Source of the DNA: Aphrophora alni
Taxonomy: Eukaryota > Arthropoda > Insecta > Hemiptera > Aphrophoridae
NCBI GenBank assembly: GCA_963513935.1
Contig: OY740770.1
Location: 86,091,267-86,155,266, forward strand
DNA length: 64,000 nt
Direction of reading: 5' to 3'
Shown: positions 24,142-36,610 of the stretch, one piece after another
Position numbering within the stretch: the first letter of the stretch is position 1
How the letters are laid out: every line of letters starts with the position of its first letter
Translations under genes and position numbers: made by a program
Notes under the pieces: generated by a model
What the model was told of the DNA's origin: nothing
The model's database searches: none
What the model saw: only the letters and a program-made list of their open reading frames with translations

Positions 24142-24320
24142 ATAACATTTATTTCGTTTAATCACCATTATTTCTCTATGTTTTCTTAAAGGGACGGAAT
24201 TATTTATGCAAAGTGTTGCTACTTACTGTGTGGAAAAATTTACAACAATAAAAGTTTCAAACCGAAAAGCAAATTTTCCATAGACAGTCATCTATAGATT
24301 TTGTTGTCTTGAAGTAATAT

Positions 24321-24783
24321 TTATTATTGGTTTAAAAAAGAACTTATTTTGAGGGGGATTTGTAATTTTTAATTTTCAATAATATCGTAAAATGTTGAAA
24401 GCTCTAATCTAACTAAAAGTGATTTGGTCCTGCAGATGATGAGATCTTTTAATTAATAGTTTCTTTTACACCAAGTTTTTAACATTATTATCAACATCAT
24501 TGGCTCTATGTTAACTCTGCCTTCCTAAAAATCACCTTCTTTTTTGCTGTTCAAAGTCATTCATTTAACTCTGGCTTGCAATATCCCGATCCATACTGTC
24601 TTCCCGTTTCATTTTAGGTCTTCCTCTATCTCTCTTTCCTCAGACTTCATACCTAAATATATTCTTCTTGTCATTCAGTCATCTTTCATACGTTTGACGG
24701 GCATAGTTAACCGTAGTCTTCTAATTTTTATGTGTTTGCCCAAGTATGGTTCATTATACAACCTATACAACTTTATTTACTTC
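24321..24783. other. Noncoding
   Basis: Nothing recognised apart from one hydrophobic AT-rich frame beginning at 24544 that I consider chance. Confidence 0.5.
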
Positions 24784-25105
24784 ACCCTGTTTAATTTTAT
24801 AGTCATTAATATACTATCATATTATATCTTGAGTCTTATAAATTTAATTTAATTAATGACATATTACTTTAAAGTGCACGATGAAAGCAATTACTTTATT
24901 TGTTCTATCAAACGCGACTAACAAAATGGCAGCGCAGGTTGAAATTTGAAAGATTTCAGATAAACTAATTAATTATATAAATAAAAAAATGTGACAGTGA
25001 ATGACACCCTATGACTGAAATTTAAAACTATGAAGCTGACACTTTCCTCCATTGCATTTCAATTTATATTGAATGCCAAAACACTGCCTTCCCTTTAGGT
25101 TTATA
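24784..25105. repeat. Duplicated block q, copy 1
   Basis: Diverged direct copy of 25695-26010: AATTTTATAGT, ATACTATCAT, AAAGCAATTACTTTATT, CTAACAAAATGG, TGTGACAGTGAAT-like and CATTGCA.TT segments in the same order. Confidence 0.6.
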
Positions 25106-25420
25106 CAAGGGATTTAATATTTTATACTAAAATAATTTAACATTTAAACATTTCCAAAAAAAAAATCTTTTTTTAATTTTTGTGTTCGATTTTAGTTCAT
25201 TTAGGCGACTCTACACAAAAACTATAATGTTGACTCAGTAGGACCATCGTTATAGTTTTAAAGTGTAATAGGCGGACTGAGAAACATTAAAGTATTTCAA
25301 ATTCAAATTCAACAGTAAATGCTGTGCAAGTAAAGATAACTATATACGCCGGAAGAGAAAAATAAATTAAAGTATTTTATTTTTTTAAAACAGTTATTTT
25401 TTCAAAAGCCTTATTTTTAT

Positions 25421-25670
25421 GACTTATTGAGAAATGTTTAGAAGAAAATATCGTTCTTATTCTTCTCTGATCATCGGATTTTGTTAAGCAATAGTGAAAG
25501 ATTTTATGTCACAACAATGTCTTGGCTCTTCCTACAACTTTACTTTACTTCACAAGATAAAACGAGAGAGTGGAAAAGGAAGTTAATTGTTAAACTTTTA
25601 CACTACACGTTGAACAGCGTTTGTGTGAAAATTGTTCATTATGTATGTAAAAGTTTTACAAGTTCAAGTT
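25421..25670. repeat. Duplicated block p, copy 1
   Basis: Diverged direct copy of 27954-28200: GTTTAGAAGAAAAT, TTTGTTAAGCA, TTATGTCA, TAATTGTTAAACTTT.ACACTACA, TTGAACAGC and GAAAATTGTTCA in the same order. Confidence 0.65.
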
Positions 25671-25694
25671 TTTATACATTTTTTTTTACAGCGC

Positions 25695-26010
25695 CCGGTT
25701 GAATTTTATAGTTTTTAACATACTATCATTTTATTCGTTGAGTTATATAAATTACTGAAAACCGTACAATAAAAGCAATAACTTTATTAGTTCATATAAA
25801 ACATCTCTAACAAAATGGTGGTTAACATTTGAGTGGTTTCTAATTAATTAGTTATCTAGTTGAAACATGTAACTGTGAATTACATCCAATGGCTGAAAAT
25901 TTAATTCAGTAAAATCATGAAACTCTAATATACAGCAATGGAACTTCCCTTCATTGCAATTTAAATAACTGTTTGATGACAAAACACAACTTTCACATTA
26001 CTTACGTGAA
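25695..26010. repeat. Duplicated block q, copy 2
   Basis: Partner of 24784-25105, about 910 bases downstream. Confidence 0.6.
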
Positions 26011-26519
26011 ACTGGTTTAGTATTTTTATGCTGATCCTTTAAAAATTGTAAGTTTAATTCAAGTCAGCCAATATTAAATGTTTTAAAATTTTGGGCTCCA
26101 AAAAACAAAATCGTAGTTAATATTCATAAATCAATCATTTACATTCAAATTTTTAAAACAATCGGAATATTTTACTAACGTCTGCAAACAAGAAATATTT
26201 TCCTCGAAGAGTAGAACAGCAGAATCAATTCATAGAACGGGTAACATATAATTATTTCTTGAGGTGTTTTTATTAATCTTTAATGTACTTTTTTAAAACT
26301 TCGCCGTCCGACTGTCTTTCTAAAATAGTAGCAAAAAACCTAAAATTGCATCAAAATCTCATTTATGTATATACTATATAATATTCAATGATACAATTTG
26401 TATAAGAAAAAAGTCAAAAATGGGTATCCTTCCTTGAAATATGTTCAGATTATTGGAAATCAAGATGGAAGCTAAATAGGAAAATATCAGATTTAAATTG
26501 TATATAATATATACATACA

Positions 26520-26570
26520 TTTATATATATATATGTATATTATATATATATATATATATACATATACATA
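26520..26570. repeat. (TA)n-rich microsatellite
   Basis: Interrupted TA array with CATA and GTA variants. Confidence 0.85.
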
Positions 26571-27205
26571 AAGTTTGTTTATTATAATTGGTTTATGAAA
26601 TTTCCAAACTGTTCTATCTTATTTAATTTTTTTATAATCTGAAAATTAAAAGTACTTGTATCTCGATACATATTAGTTGAAATAAAAAAAAGCTTTTGAT
26701 TTAGTATCGTTAAAAATTTTACTTCCTAATTTGTCTTGCATTATTATTGGTATAAAATAAGTTTAGGTATTTGTTACATGTTTGCAATAATAATGTTATT
26801 GCAGACATTGACAGTCCACCAGCAGATCACCATCAAAATTCTGAAATTATTTGTTAACCTGCTGATTTCATACCTGTACATGCCATTTCGCTATACTTAA
26901 CCAATATTGTATATATTAGATTTTTAACACCTATTTAGTCTATTGAATATAAATATAAAAATAATAATACATGAATTAAAAACCAAAATTACCACTAACA
27001 TGTATTATACAGGAATATAATTTTTATAATTTGTTTTATTTTACATCAATTTTTTTGTAGTTTTACAGTGGTTTGAAGTAAACATTTTAAAGAAAAGGTG
27101 AAATGTGATAAACAGTGGAAATATAAAATGTGATCCCATTTCATTTTAATAATAATAAAAAAAGTTTTAGCATCGTCAAATATAATTATTTAAGGATGAT
27201 AAAAC

Positions 27206-27208
<3 letters not shown>

Positions 27209-27250
<42 letters not shown>
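27209..27250. repeat. (AT)n microsatellite
   Basis: Uninterrupted run of about 42 bases. Confidence 0.9.
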
Positions 27251-27252
<2 letters not shown>

Positions 27253-27322
27253 TTTGTGACAGGTATTACGGGATGCAACTAACTTCAAATTGGAGATTTT
27301 TAAAATAATTGTGTTTAATTAC

Positions 27323-27324
<2 letters not shown>

Positions 27325-27362
<38 letters not shown>
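27325..27362. repeat. (TA)n microsatellite
   Basis: Uninterrupted run of about 38 bases, 75 bases after the preceding array. Confidence 0.9.
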
Positions 27363-27365
<3 letters not shown>

Positions 27366-27953
27366 CATTTTGTTTCTAATTTTATCGAAAGTTTTTAAGT
27401 TTTTAATTCTGATCGGTCATAACTCGATTTTGAAAAAAAAACTTAAAATGTTTGGACAAAACAGTCTTTAACTTGGTTATTAATATAATATATACAAAGT
27501 TATTTATTATACACGACTTTGAACAAATAAAAAATGGCTTTCATATTACATGATTTTTTAAATCATCTATCCATCAAAAAATCCAAGTTGCTATTTATCT
27601 ATACTCAAACATTTTGACATCAACTCTACTAAAATGTTTAACTTGTTTACCTTATTACTTTTCTTAGTGTAAAAACAGCGTGAACATAATCATTCATTCC
27701 TCAATTCCTTTATTATTTCTATAAATCAGTCATCGAATATGCTTTTTAAAAAAAACTATAGACTAAACTTTAGAGGAGGAATTAGGCGTATTATTTCAGT
27801 AGAAACCTAAATGATATAATAGTAACTAAATAGGAATGAGTCCAAGCTTGAGTGCTAGCAAATAAATAAAAGAGATTCCTTAATAAAAAGAAACTGCTCT
27901 TTTCTTACAAGCCTGAAATTTGTTAAGTTCTAAACGAATCTTTGAATTTGTTA

Positions 27954-28200
27954 AGGCTTAATGAGAAAAGTTTAGAAGAAAATCTCATACTCATTCTACT
28001 GTGTAAAATCGAGATTTGTTAAGCAGCTGTGGAAGACTTTATGTCAGAGCAATGTATTGACCTTTTGTACAGCTTTAGTTTACTTTAAAAGATAAAAGCA
28101 GAGATTTAAGATGTATTTAATTGTTAAACTTTGACACTACATTTTGAACAGCATCTCTTTGAAAATTGTTCAGCACGGAGAAGTTTTTACACTTTCAAAG
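27954..28200. repeat. Duplicated block p, copy 2
   Basis: Partner of 25421-25670. Between q copy 2 and this block there are about 1.95 kb of extra AT-rich sequence with TA arrays, absent between q and p of the first unit. Confidence 0.65.
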
Positions 28201-28950
28201 AAAAAGTTACAACTTAAGTTACTGTGAAACGTTGAGTTTAATACTACGTAATAGTTTGATTATTGAAAATTTGTTAATTTTAATTCAAAATAACTCTCTG
28301 AGATAAACCACACTATGCTAATAGTCGGTTGTTTACTTATTTTTCCTATCTCATTTCTCGTATTTTCCAATTATAGATCCATTTATACTCTCATTAAACA
28401 AATAATACCGATGTGTGGTACATGTATATGCATGTGTGAATATTGGTGAACACTACAGGTCTAATAAAACCAGTCCTATTTTGCTCAAATTTGGTTTGTA
28501 GGTTCGGTTTCTCTTATAGTTTTACAAAAATTTGTAATTTTCAAAAGACCGATTTTTTAAATATGAAAGTGTATTCCGCAGATAATATGTTACATGTAGT
28601 CTTTAAAATGATTCAAAAGCTTTAAAATCTGCATCTAATAACATAATCTGGTTCCCACTATAAAAATGACAATATGTTTAGGAAAAATAAAATTATTAAA
28701 AGTATAATGAAACCAAAAATAAAATAAACTAATATATAAAATTAGCTGGAAAATTGTTAGACCTTTTTGTCACAATCATTAAGCTAGGCATCACTATTTG
28801 TTGATTTATACGAATATAAGTTGGATAAATTGTTAATGGTTACTTCATAAAGTGATTACTTACATTTTACTTGGAGATTAAAACATAATAATATCAAGGT
28901 TGAGATTCGCAACTATTTTAGCTTAAGTTGTCTATCCTTAGTGTACTTCA

Positions 28951-28951
<1 letters not shown>

Positions 28952-29002
<51 letters not shown>
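28952..29002. repeat. (TA)n microsatellite
   Basis: About 51 bases of pure TA. Confidence 0.9.
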
Positions 29003-29004
<2 letters not shown>

Positions 29005-29445
29005 TCCATGATAGGAGTTATCAGTTACTCCTAATACTTCACTCGTAGTTCATTATTATCTTAGTTAATTTCTGATTCAGATTAGGGTTAATATCTCAAT
29101 TTAATTACCTTCATAAACATAATTAACTTGCTAGAAGTGGAGCATGCATGTTATAAACGTTTAGTTATTAACAATAGGACAATGAAAACTTAGTTCTCCT
29201 TATGGGTGTGTACGTTATAAATATTATTGTCTTAAATACTTTTAGGGAGAAATAATAAAATATTAAATACTTTACAGTCTAACTACTTCACTAATTTCGG
29301 ATTTGTAGCTATTTACAGTCTCATTCATGAAAAATACAGGGTATTGAAAACTTCTCGGAACGTCTAAATAATTAATTCTTAAGTAAAAAGAGATAGAAAT
29401 CTGAAAGTACAATTATTTAGTTTGGAAAAAAACCCAAAAAAACTA

Positions 29446-29447
<2 letters not shown>

Positions 29448-29494
<47 letters not shown>
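29448..29494. repeat. (TA)n microsatellite
   Basis: About 47 bases of pure TA. Confidence 0.9.
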
Positions 29495-29496
<2 letters not shown>

Positions 29497-32400
29497 TTAA
29501 TTCACCCTCGAATTAGGGTTGTCAGAGATTAATATTACTTTTGTTTTATATAAACTACCAACTAGTTATACTTTATTTTAAAAGTCTTGTAAATGACAAA
29601 AAACTACATAAATTAGATATTTCTATCTCTCTCAAATAATGAAAGAAGTAATTAATCTTGATATTTCACTAAAATTTGAAGGAAATCTGTAGAGACAATA
29701 TTGAAACATTATAATAGTCCTGACTGAATGTTAGTGTTTTTACAAAGAAATCACGAATTGTGTATGAGATAGAGAAAACTTTTAGAGATTATACCTTAAC
29801 AAAGCTTGATCGAAATCGGTTCAACTGATTTTTAGAAATTCGTAATTTCTCTTTTGTCCAACGAAAAACATAAAAAATCCCAAGATTAAGCCAAAATATA
29901 TGCATATACCACATTTGGTTAAAATCGCTTGAACGCTGAACAGACGGACTTGAAGGGTAAAACTAGTTTTCTGAGATGAGAAGACCTCAAAACTATGTAC
30001 TATATATAGTATTGCGAAATATAAAATATTTTAATCGACTGGTGAAACTTCCGAAATTGCGTATCAAATACGTGTGATTTTCTTTATGTTATTTCTTTAA
30101 AATGAAATTATAAATTTGATTTAAAATCGATATTTGGTTTTCTAATTTTCTAACCGTAGCTTATATTCCTAATAAAATAAATGGCGCAATAATGAAACTT
30201 CATAAACAGCTGCCCAAACATTTGAGATAAGTGTATATTAATACTAGAACGTTTACTAACTATATGTAGGATGTATATGTTACGGGATTTTATGATTCAA
30301 CGCAAGTAGACCTAAAAAATGAAATCTGTGTCCTCATTTTGTGAAACAGTTAATCTCATTACGCCATCTCTATTAGGTTGATTAAAATGATGACTCAATT
30401 ATCTACGTGTGTTATTCATCAAACATGCTTTCATAGTCTCACAGCTCAAACTCGTTATGTTCTGTATATAATACGGTGTCATATTTTTTATATATTTTTC
30501 TGTAAAAAATCAAAATTCAATACAACCTAATAATTTAATAATTATACAATGAATTCTTTCTTCGGAAAACATTGGTAAAATGGTAGAACAAATTTCAGAG
30601 GAACTGTAAAGAGAACCATTCAATAACTTTATCTGTTTTCTAAATGGAACTATTATTTGCAACTCAGTAAAAATATAGAAAAATAATTGTGGTGGTTAAA
30701 CAAACAAAGTCAACCTACAACATATTTTGTTATTTTTCAACAGATTTTATTGTAATTGTTTCGTGCCATAAAGACGCATATAAAACACGGATTTCTACTA
30801 TAAAACAAATATTGTATTTTAGTTTTTCTGCATTTTTTTTATTGAACTGTTTTAATAATATATTTTAAACTTATCTCCACTGCTCTGAAATATAAAAATA
30901 CTTCCCTAACCAAGCATGCAATTTTTGAGGAATCGATTAACAAAATTGAACTTACACCAACGTAAATTTTAATAAAATTACTCAAACTAATTGTTCTACA
31001 TTTTAAAACCCAAGTGAAATAAACTTAAGCAGTAAAAAGATACACAACAGTTTTATAATATGATCTTTATATCAACAATATAAAACATACATTTCAAATC
31101 TGAAGAAATGTAGTAACCCGTTCCTAACCTATGCAATATTACTGTAATTGTATTTTCCTGTAACAAACAAACCAACTATAATAGATATTTCGGGTTCAGG
31201 AGTATTAGGCAAAGATAAAAACTGTGTCAAAATTAAAATAATTAATTTCATAAAACATATTCAATCCTAGAAATAAGAATTTTCCTATCAACTTGTATAT
31301 ATTAATACATAAAACTATTAACACCAGCTTATTGGATAACACAATTTAGTTCGACACTTGCCTCGTTGTTATGATAAATCCAATCATTCAAAACTATTAC
31401 AGTTATAAACAAAATATGTATTTACTATTTATATTCAGTAATTGTTTTTTGTATACGTATCTGCTTCTCTAGTTATAATCTTAGTAGACATTTATTTTTA
31501 ATTTCAATTTATTTATGAGTTCCTTTTCTTAAGCACATTAGCTGAGTACTGCAGTGGGAATTCATTTAAATAAGTTATTAGTCTCGACTAAAAGCAATCA
31601 ACAAAGTGGTGGTGCAGTTTGCATTATAAGTGGTTTGAATGATTAGATTAGGTCTCCTGATGCAGCGGTAAATACATTATTATACGACGAGTCTATTCTG
31701 AAACTAAAATAGACACAAATACTGCTGTCATTGAACAGGCGAAATCAAAATTCCTTTAGTTAAAAACATAAGTTCCCTATAGCATATTATCTTTAGAATA
31801 TTATCTTTTTAACGAAAAAAACTAAGTGAAAACCCGATGTAAGGTTTTTACGATCTATTTCTTGAATAACTATTAAAACATTCCCTTCTTCATGATTTAA
31901 TATTAACGATCCTAATATGTTTCAAAAACGTAATGGCTAATTTTCTTGATATTTGTTTTTAGGTATGTCTGGTGTGATCAAGCAGACAACGCTCGATTAT
32001 TTTCAAGTACGTTATTGTAAGTACCTTGGCTGTGTACATCTTCATTATGTTTATAAATAATTACATTATAGATTAAGTAAATCCTCAGCTCCTCCTTAAA
32101 CTTTACTTTCGAACACTAAATAAATTTAAAGTATAAAAAACCACGACTATCATTGAAATTACATATGATGCTCCATTTACGTATTTTGCCTTGCTATGAA
32201 GCCTACGTGACAAATTTCAATTAAATTGGACTACAATTAAAGTTAAATTTAGAAAAAGTGTATATAAACTCTTTATGTTATTGGTCATATATGCATGCTG
32301 ATTTTCATTGAAATTTGATTCGTAGCTCATAGCTCATAATGAAAGTGTATAAACGACAAGGGTTTTTAGTATAAAGCATAGACATTTTTGAAAAGATAGT

Positions 32401-34006
32401 ATATCTGCCAATACAAAGTTTAGTTTGTGACATTAGAAGCTTCTTTCTACGCTGGAAGAAAATTAAATTAAAATTGTTATACTTTAATTAAAGTAAATCA
32501 GGATTTAGTACTTTTTATTTATTCGGCGATACCAAAATTTTAAGTTTTAATAGTTATTATGTAAGAGCATTTATTATCCCCTAAAAAACTAAGTTACATA
32601 TTTTGAACAAAATCTGACCACTGTCTGAGATATACATTGCACAAAAAGGTAGTGCAAAACTCACTTTTTTAGATTCAGATTGGTCGAAAGGGAATATATT
32701 AGTAAATATCTACAGAGTCGGTTTTTGTACTTATAATACTTAATCGCTTTTTGTAGAGTGAGAAGTTGAACTATACATAGCTTCAAAAATGTTTTAATTT
32801 TTAAAGATTGATGATAAAACTTTGAAAGGAAAAATATTTCTCATTTCTCTGCTGACAGTTTCGATGTGTTTAGCTGCACGAAACATTGGAATATTATTTA
32901 TTTCAATATAAAGTTACTCTTTCTGTAGAAACGTAGCCGAGCTCTTTCATTACTTTGTGGGGGAAATTTATTATTAAAATATAAACAAAATTATGGAGAT
33001 TTAAATCTCGACGCAAACATTTTCAAAGTGGATATATTTTAAAGCCTGGCTAAGAGCGATTTGTTCAGTATATCCATCGTACTGTGTAAAAAAAATTGTT
33101 TTGAAGATTGACACAAAAAATGTATCAAAATAGTTTAAATGCGTTTGTAAATAAGTTAACAGATTAAAAGTAATTCAAAAGAAAATTAGGTGGGAAAATG
33201 TTTAAGATTACTTGATTTGTATAAAGGAGAAATTCTGTGATTCTTATAAATAATATTTGAAATATTATTACTCATTTTACAAACATTGTCTACTTCTTTT
33301 AATACAAAATCCAAAATTATGATTTTAAAAATTATTCATTAATAGAAATACTTTAAAAAGTCTGCCAATATAAATAATATGGTATTACATGAGTATTTGC
33401 TTATAAAAGTTAGTATATTAAAATAAACTTATTCGATATTGCAAGTTTCAAGTTTATTAGAAATGGGTTACTTTCCACTTGCGTAATAGACTTAAAATGT
33501 TGTGAGTTTTCAAAGTTTTGAACTTCTAACAACACTATCATTCCGTGTTCGTTTCTATCTATCTGTTGAATGTTCTCAAAGACGAGTTAATCTGATGGAG
33601 TCGAAATTAAAAAATTAGGTGCTTCCAAAAAGCTAGATGTATAGTGATAACACTTTTAATTCGTGGACAGGACTAAACAATTTGCTATAAAACCTCTGAT
33701 TTGTTGAACCGAAAATATTTTATAACTTGAATAAAGTGCTTTCTCAAACTATTAAAAAAAACTTTTTATTAAATTAATCAACTTTTTCATTTCAGAGAGC
33801 TGAATTATTTAAATACGTTACATGACCAGTTTGTTTTACAAAGCAATCTGCAAAGTGGTCGGGTGTGGATTGTTACATCATATATGACAAGACGCAAGAC
33901 ATTGATTGATCCACTCCTATAGTCTGATAAAGTTACTTCCAAGAGAAATAAAGAATTTTAGATGAAAACATCAAGTAAAGACAACTAATGAAATAAAAGT
34001 CCTTAC

Positions 34007-35050
34007 TCGGTTATTGGTCTGCACAGCTTCCATTGGTGGACCCAATGTATTATCAATACTAACCACTAATTGTACTGTTGTGGCCACAAACTTTATCAAA
34101 ACTGTAATCATTAATTGCACAAGATACACAACTATACATCTGAGAAAAAAATCGATGATATATTGTATTGTCTACGCTAATAAGTAACATTAATAATGAG
34201 ACCTAAATTACTACCGACAGCACATAGCTTATCACTTAGAGTCCGGTAACTACTATATGACAAAATAAGTGTAATGAAGTGTATATTAAATATCTAATAC
34301 AATCTTTTTTGCTTATTCTTGATCTTCGCTGTATGAGGAGATCAAGTACGTTAACTTCTCTAATCATCCCCCTTAAAGCACCTAAATTAAATTTTTTTTT
34401 AATATGATCGAAAAAAGACTTACGCACTTAATTAAGTTTCGATTAAGTGTAATATATGTTTGTACACTTAACGATAATAATCTATAATGCAGCTTCACAA
34501 ATGTTCAATATCTTTATCATTTTAGCTAACGTTTTCGCCGTCTCATGGCAAGGACATCATCAACGCTTATATCCTCAATGTTATTAAAACAAGTAATATC
34601 AACATATTGATAAAGCCTAAACGTTAGGTTTATACGAAACTCTTAAACAAAAATAAAGAATCATGTTTAATGAAATATTCAAATATTTGAATTCGTTCTC
34701 CGTTTTTAAAATCCTTTTTATTGGATATACACTTAGCATTTATCTTCTAGTAAAAGCTTAGTTTTATACAAAAACAGTACGTCTATTCAGAGTAGTACTG
34801 TATCCGACACGTTGTTTAATAATCTAAGATTTACCTGGAGAAGCTTAAATAAAGGGTAAAGTTTATGTCTTTTCAATACAATATTGGTTCTTCCCAGTAA
34901 AGCGCGAACTACCCATGCATTCATCAGTATTGTGTAAATCAAGAACGTGAGAAAATCAGGAGATATTCCTTTCCTAGGATCCTGCGAATGCAATTGTGAA
35001 GTAGTTGTAGATTGTGTAGAGTTAAGGCTGAGTGAAGTGAGGTTAGCAAG
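34007..35050 (-). pseudogene. Possible chemoreceptor-like (7TM) gene remnant, three exon candidates
   Basis: Three minus-strand segments look exonic. First, 35050-34835: 72 open codons ending LFKLLQ before a CAG|GTAAAT donor, with a hydrophobic stretch FLTFLIYTILMNAWVVRALL. Second, 34381-34239: after a TTTAG acceptor, including REVNVLDLLIQRRS and a hydrophobic run to a stop. Third, 34139-34007: after a T-rich CTCAG acceptor, LVQLMITVLIKFVATTVQLV followed by D....PMEAVQTNNR, then a GTAAGG donor. Insect gustatory receptors have a similar late pattern (helix, then EA..T, then a phase-0 intron before the last exon). I could not find the terminal TYLVILIQF-type exon. The phases of the segments do not join cleanly and the second has a stop, so a pseudogene or a false assembly is likely. 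Confidence 0.3.
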
Positions 35051-36183
35051 CTAGGTTATATTAGTTTCAAACTAATGTTCTGTTAGTTTCAGTGCTATCG
35101 AATTGTTTTGAACAAGGGAGTTGACTAGAACTCAGATTACCTGGCTAAGTTGTATTGTAGGATAATCCTCTATCCTTGCATTAATGTTTTGAATATTTAA
35201 AGTTTGCCTCGGTTAAACTATAATCTACATATTTTTGTTGGATTTAGTTCGGGTATAGGCTACATCTATTACTGTTCACTAAAAGCTAAAGTATAAACAA
35301 ACGGGAGAAGGGCGCATGTAAAATATTATTGACGATAACTATATAAATTATGTTAATTTAAATTTTTACTTATGATTATACTTATTCATTATTATAATGA
35401 GTGTTTCATTATATACCATAAAATTCTAGCCCTATTTTATTATTTTCCCCACAAGAAATGTTCTAAGTTCTTAATTTATGAACCAAAATGCGTTAACTGA
35501 TTTAAATAAATGACAAGTTTTGTTTTCTTTCTCGACTTTTTTTTCTGAATAAATTTAAGTGAAAATAGGATTTATTTTATTTCAGTCAATAAAAAATAGC
35601 AATAAAACGTTTATTTAATTTAGGGTGATAAAGTGAACGTATATCATTGATTGTACTTATTCACTTTTATTTTCTCAACACAAATATACAAAATTGATTG
35701 ATTGAGGGAACGGTATCTTCATTACTAATCCAATCACTTTAGGAACATTTTTAACAACTTAATCAATTTATTTTTCTATATCTTAACTAAATAATGCTTT
35801 ATTTCATAAGATCACATTACATTCATGTTTCTAAAAATACAGTGTATTATAAATACGTTACAGGTTAGTAGTTGTTCATCCTGATAACCTACTAAAAACC
35901 TACCTTCATAACACTATACCATTTTTTTAGGTGACTTCCATATGATCTGGGTCTACTTTGTATTTGGTGTTTCTTGTGTTAAAATGTAGTTATGTTGACT
36001 TAGAGTTTAGTTTTATTTTCAGACCACGTTTATTAGTGTTAGTATTTTGAAATATTAGTAGACCTAGTTTTTTGCTAATGCCTCTTCCTGAGATTACTAC
36101 CTTTAGTTTTCGTTTACAATATAGTCCTTGGATACTAGGTTACGTTTACCCTTTTCATGTACTACTTTTTCACTTGAAAACGG
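35051..36183. other. Noncoding
   Basis: Nothing recognised. Confidence 0.5.
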
Positions 36184-36214
36184 TAGATGAGCCTTATTAT
36201 CGAAATGTTCATTT
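36184..36214 (+). ncRNA. Very decayed hammerhead-like motif
   Basis: GATGA, then CCTTATTATC, GAAA and TGTTCATTTC: the GAAA plus near-palindrome ATGTTCAT recalls the 19693-19735 motif (TTATCGAAATGTACAT). The first core segment and half of stem II are lost. Recorded as a relic only. Confidence 0.2.
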
Positions 36215-36384
36215 CATAAATATTATTGTAAAAATCACAATAAAATACATTATTATTATCATCCATTATGTTTGATCAATGTGTTTATTTTATATATAAC
36301 TCTTTAAAAACACTAATTTATGTATTCTTGATTTTTTTTAAAATTGAGCAATTTGTGTATTTAACAGAATAAATATATCAAAGT

Positions 36385-36610
36385 ATTGTATCCCTTGTTT
36401 CTAAGAGTAGCTTCACCTGATATAATATAGTTACTTGTTATCAATAATACTCGTATTATTAACTCTATATAGGTTGACTTAATAAAGTTCTAATTCTGTT
36501 CAGATTTATATCTCAAATTGATTACCTTTGCAAAACACAATTATCTTGCTTGAAACAGAAACTTAGATCATCCATGTTCTAACTTCAAGAAGATGGTAAC
36601 TTAGTTAATG
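36385..36610. repeat. Interspersed repeat, copy 1
   Basis: Shares CTAAGAGT.GCTT.ACCTGA, a TCAATAATACG-like segment, TTGACTTAATAAAGTT.TAAT and CAAATTGATTACCTT.GCAAA with 44735-44960, in order. A third, weaker copy lies near 29020-29220. Confidence 0.65.

Larger units (their letters stand above)
22825..24320. repeat. Satellite array, 171-173 bp period, about four units
   Basis: The anchor around CATAGACA recurs at about 22921 (diverged), 23092, 23872 and 24279. After removing the LTR insertion with one TSD (609 bp) and the hammerhead element with one TSD (234 bp), the spacings become about 171, 171 and 173 bp. Each unit has, in order, CACCATTATT(T/C)CTC, a GAAGGA..GAGTTC-type segment, TGCTACTT, a CAAC.AAAA.G segment, ACCGACAA and CATAGACAG. 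Units are diverged and the array ends on both sides in unrelated sequence. Confidence 0.7.
28201..34006. other. Noncoding, AT-rich
   Basis: No gene recognised. Holds two long TA arrays. Around 29020-29220 there is weak similarity to the repeat at 36385-36610. Around 31500-31740 there is weak similarity to 33790-33930 (shared AAAGCAATC..CAAAGTGGT). Confidence 0.45.
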
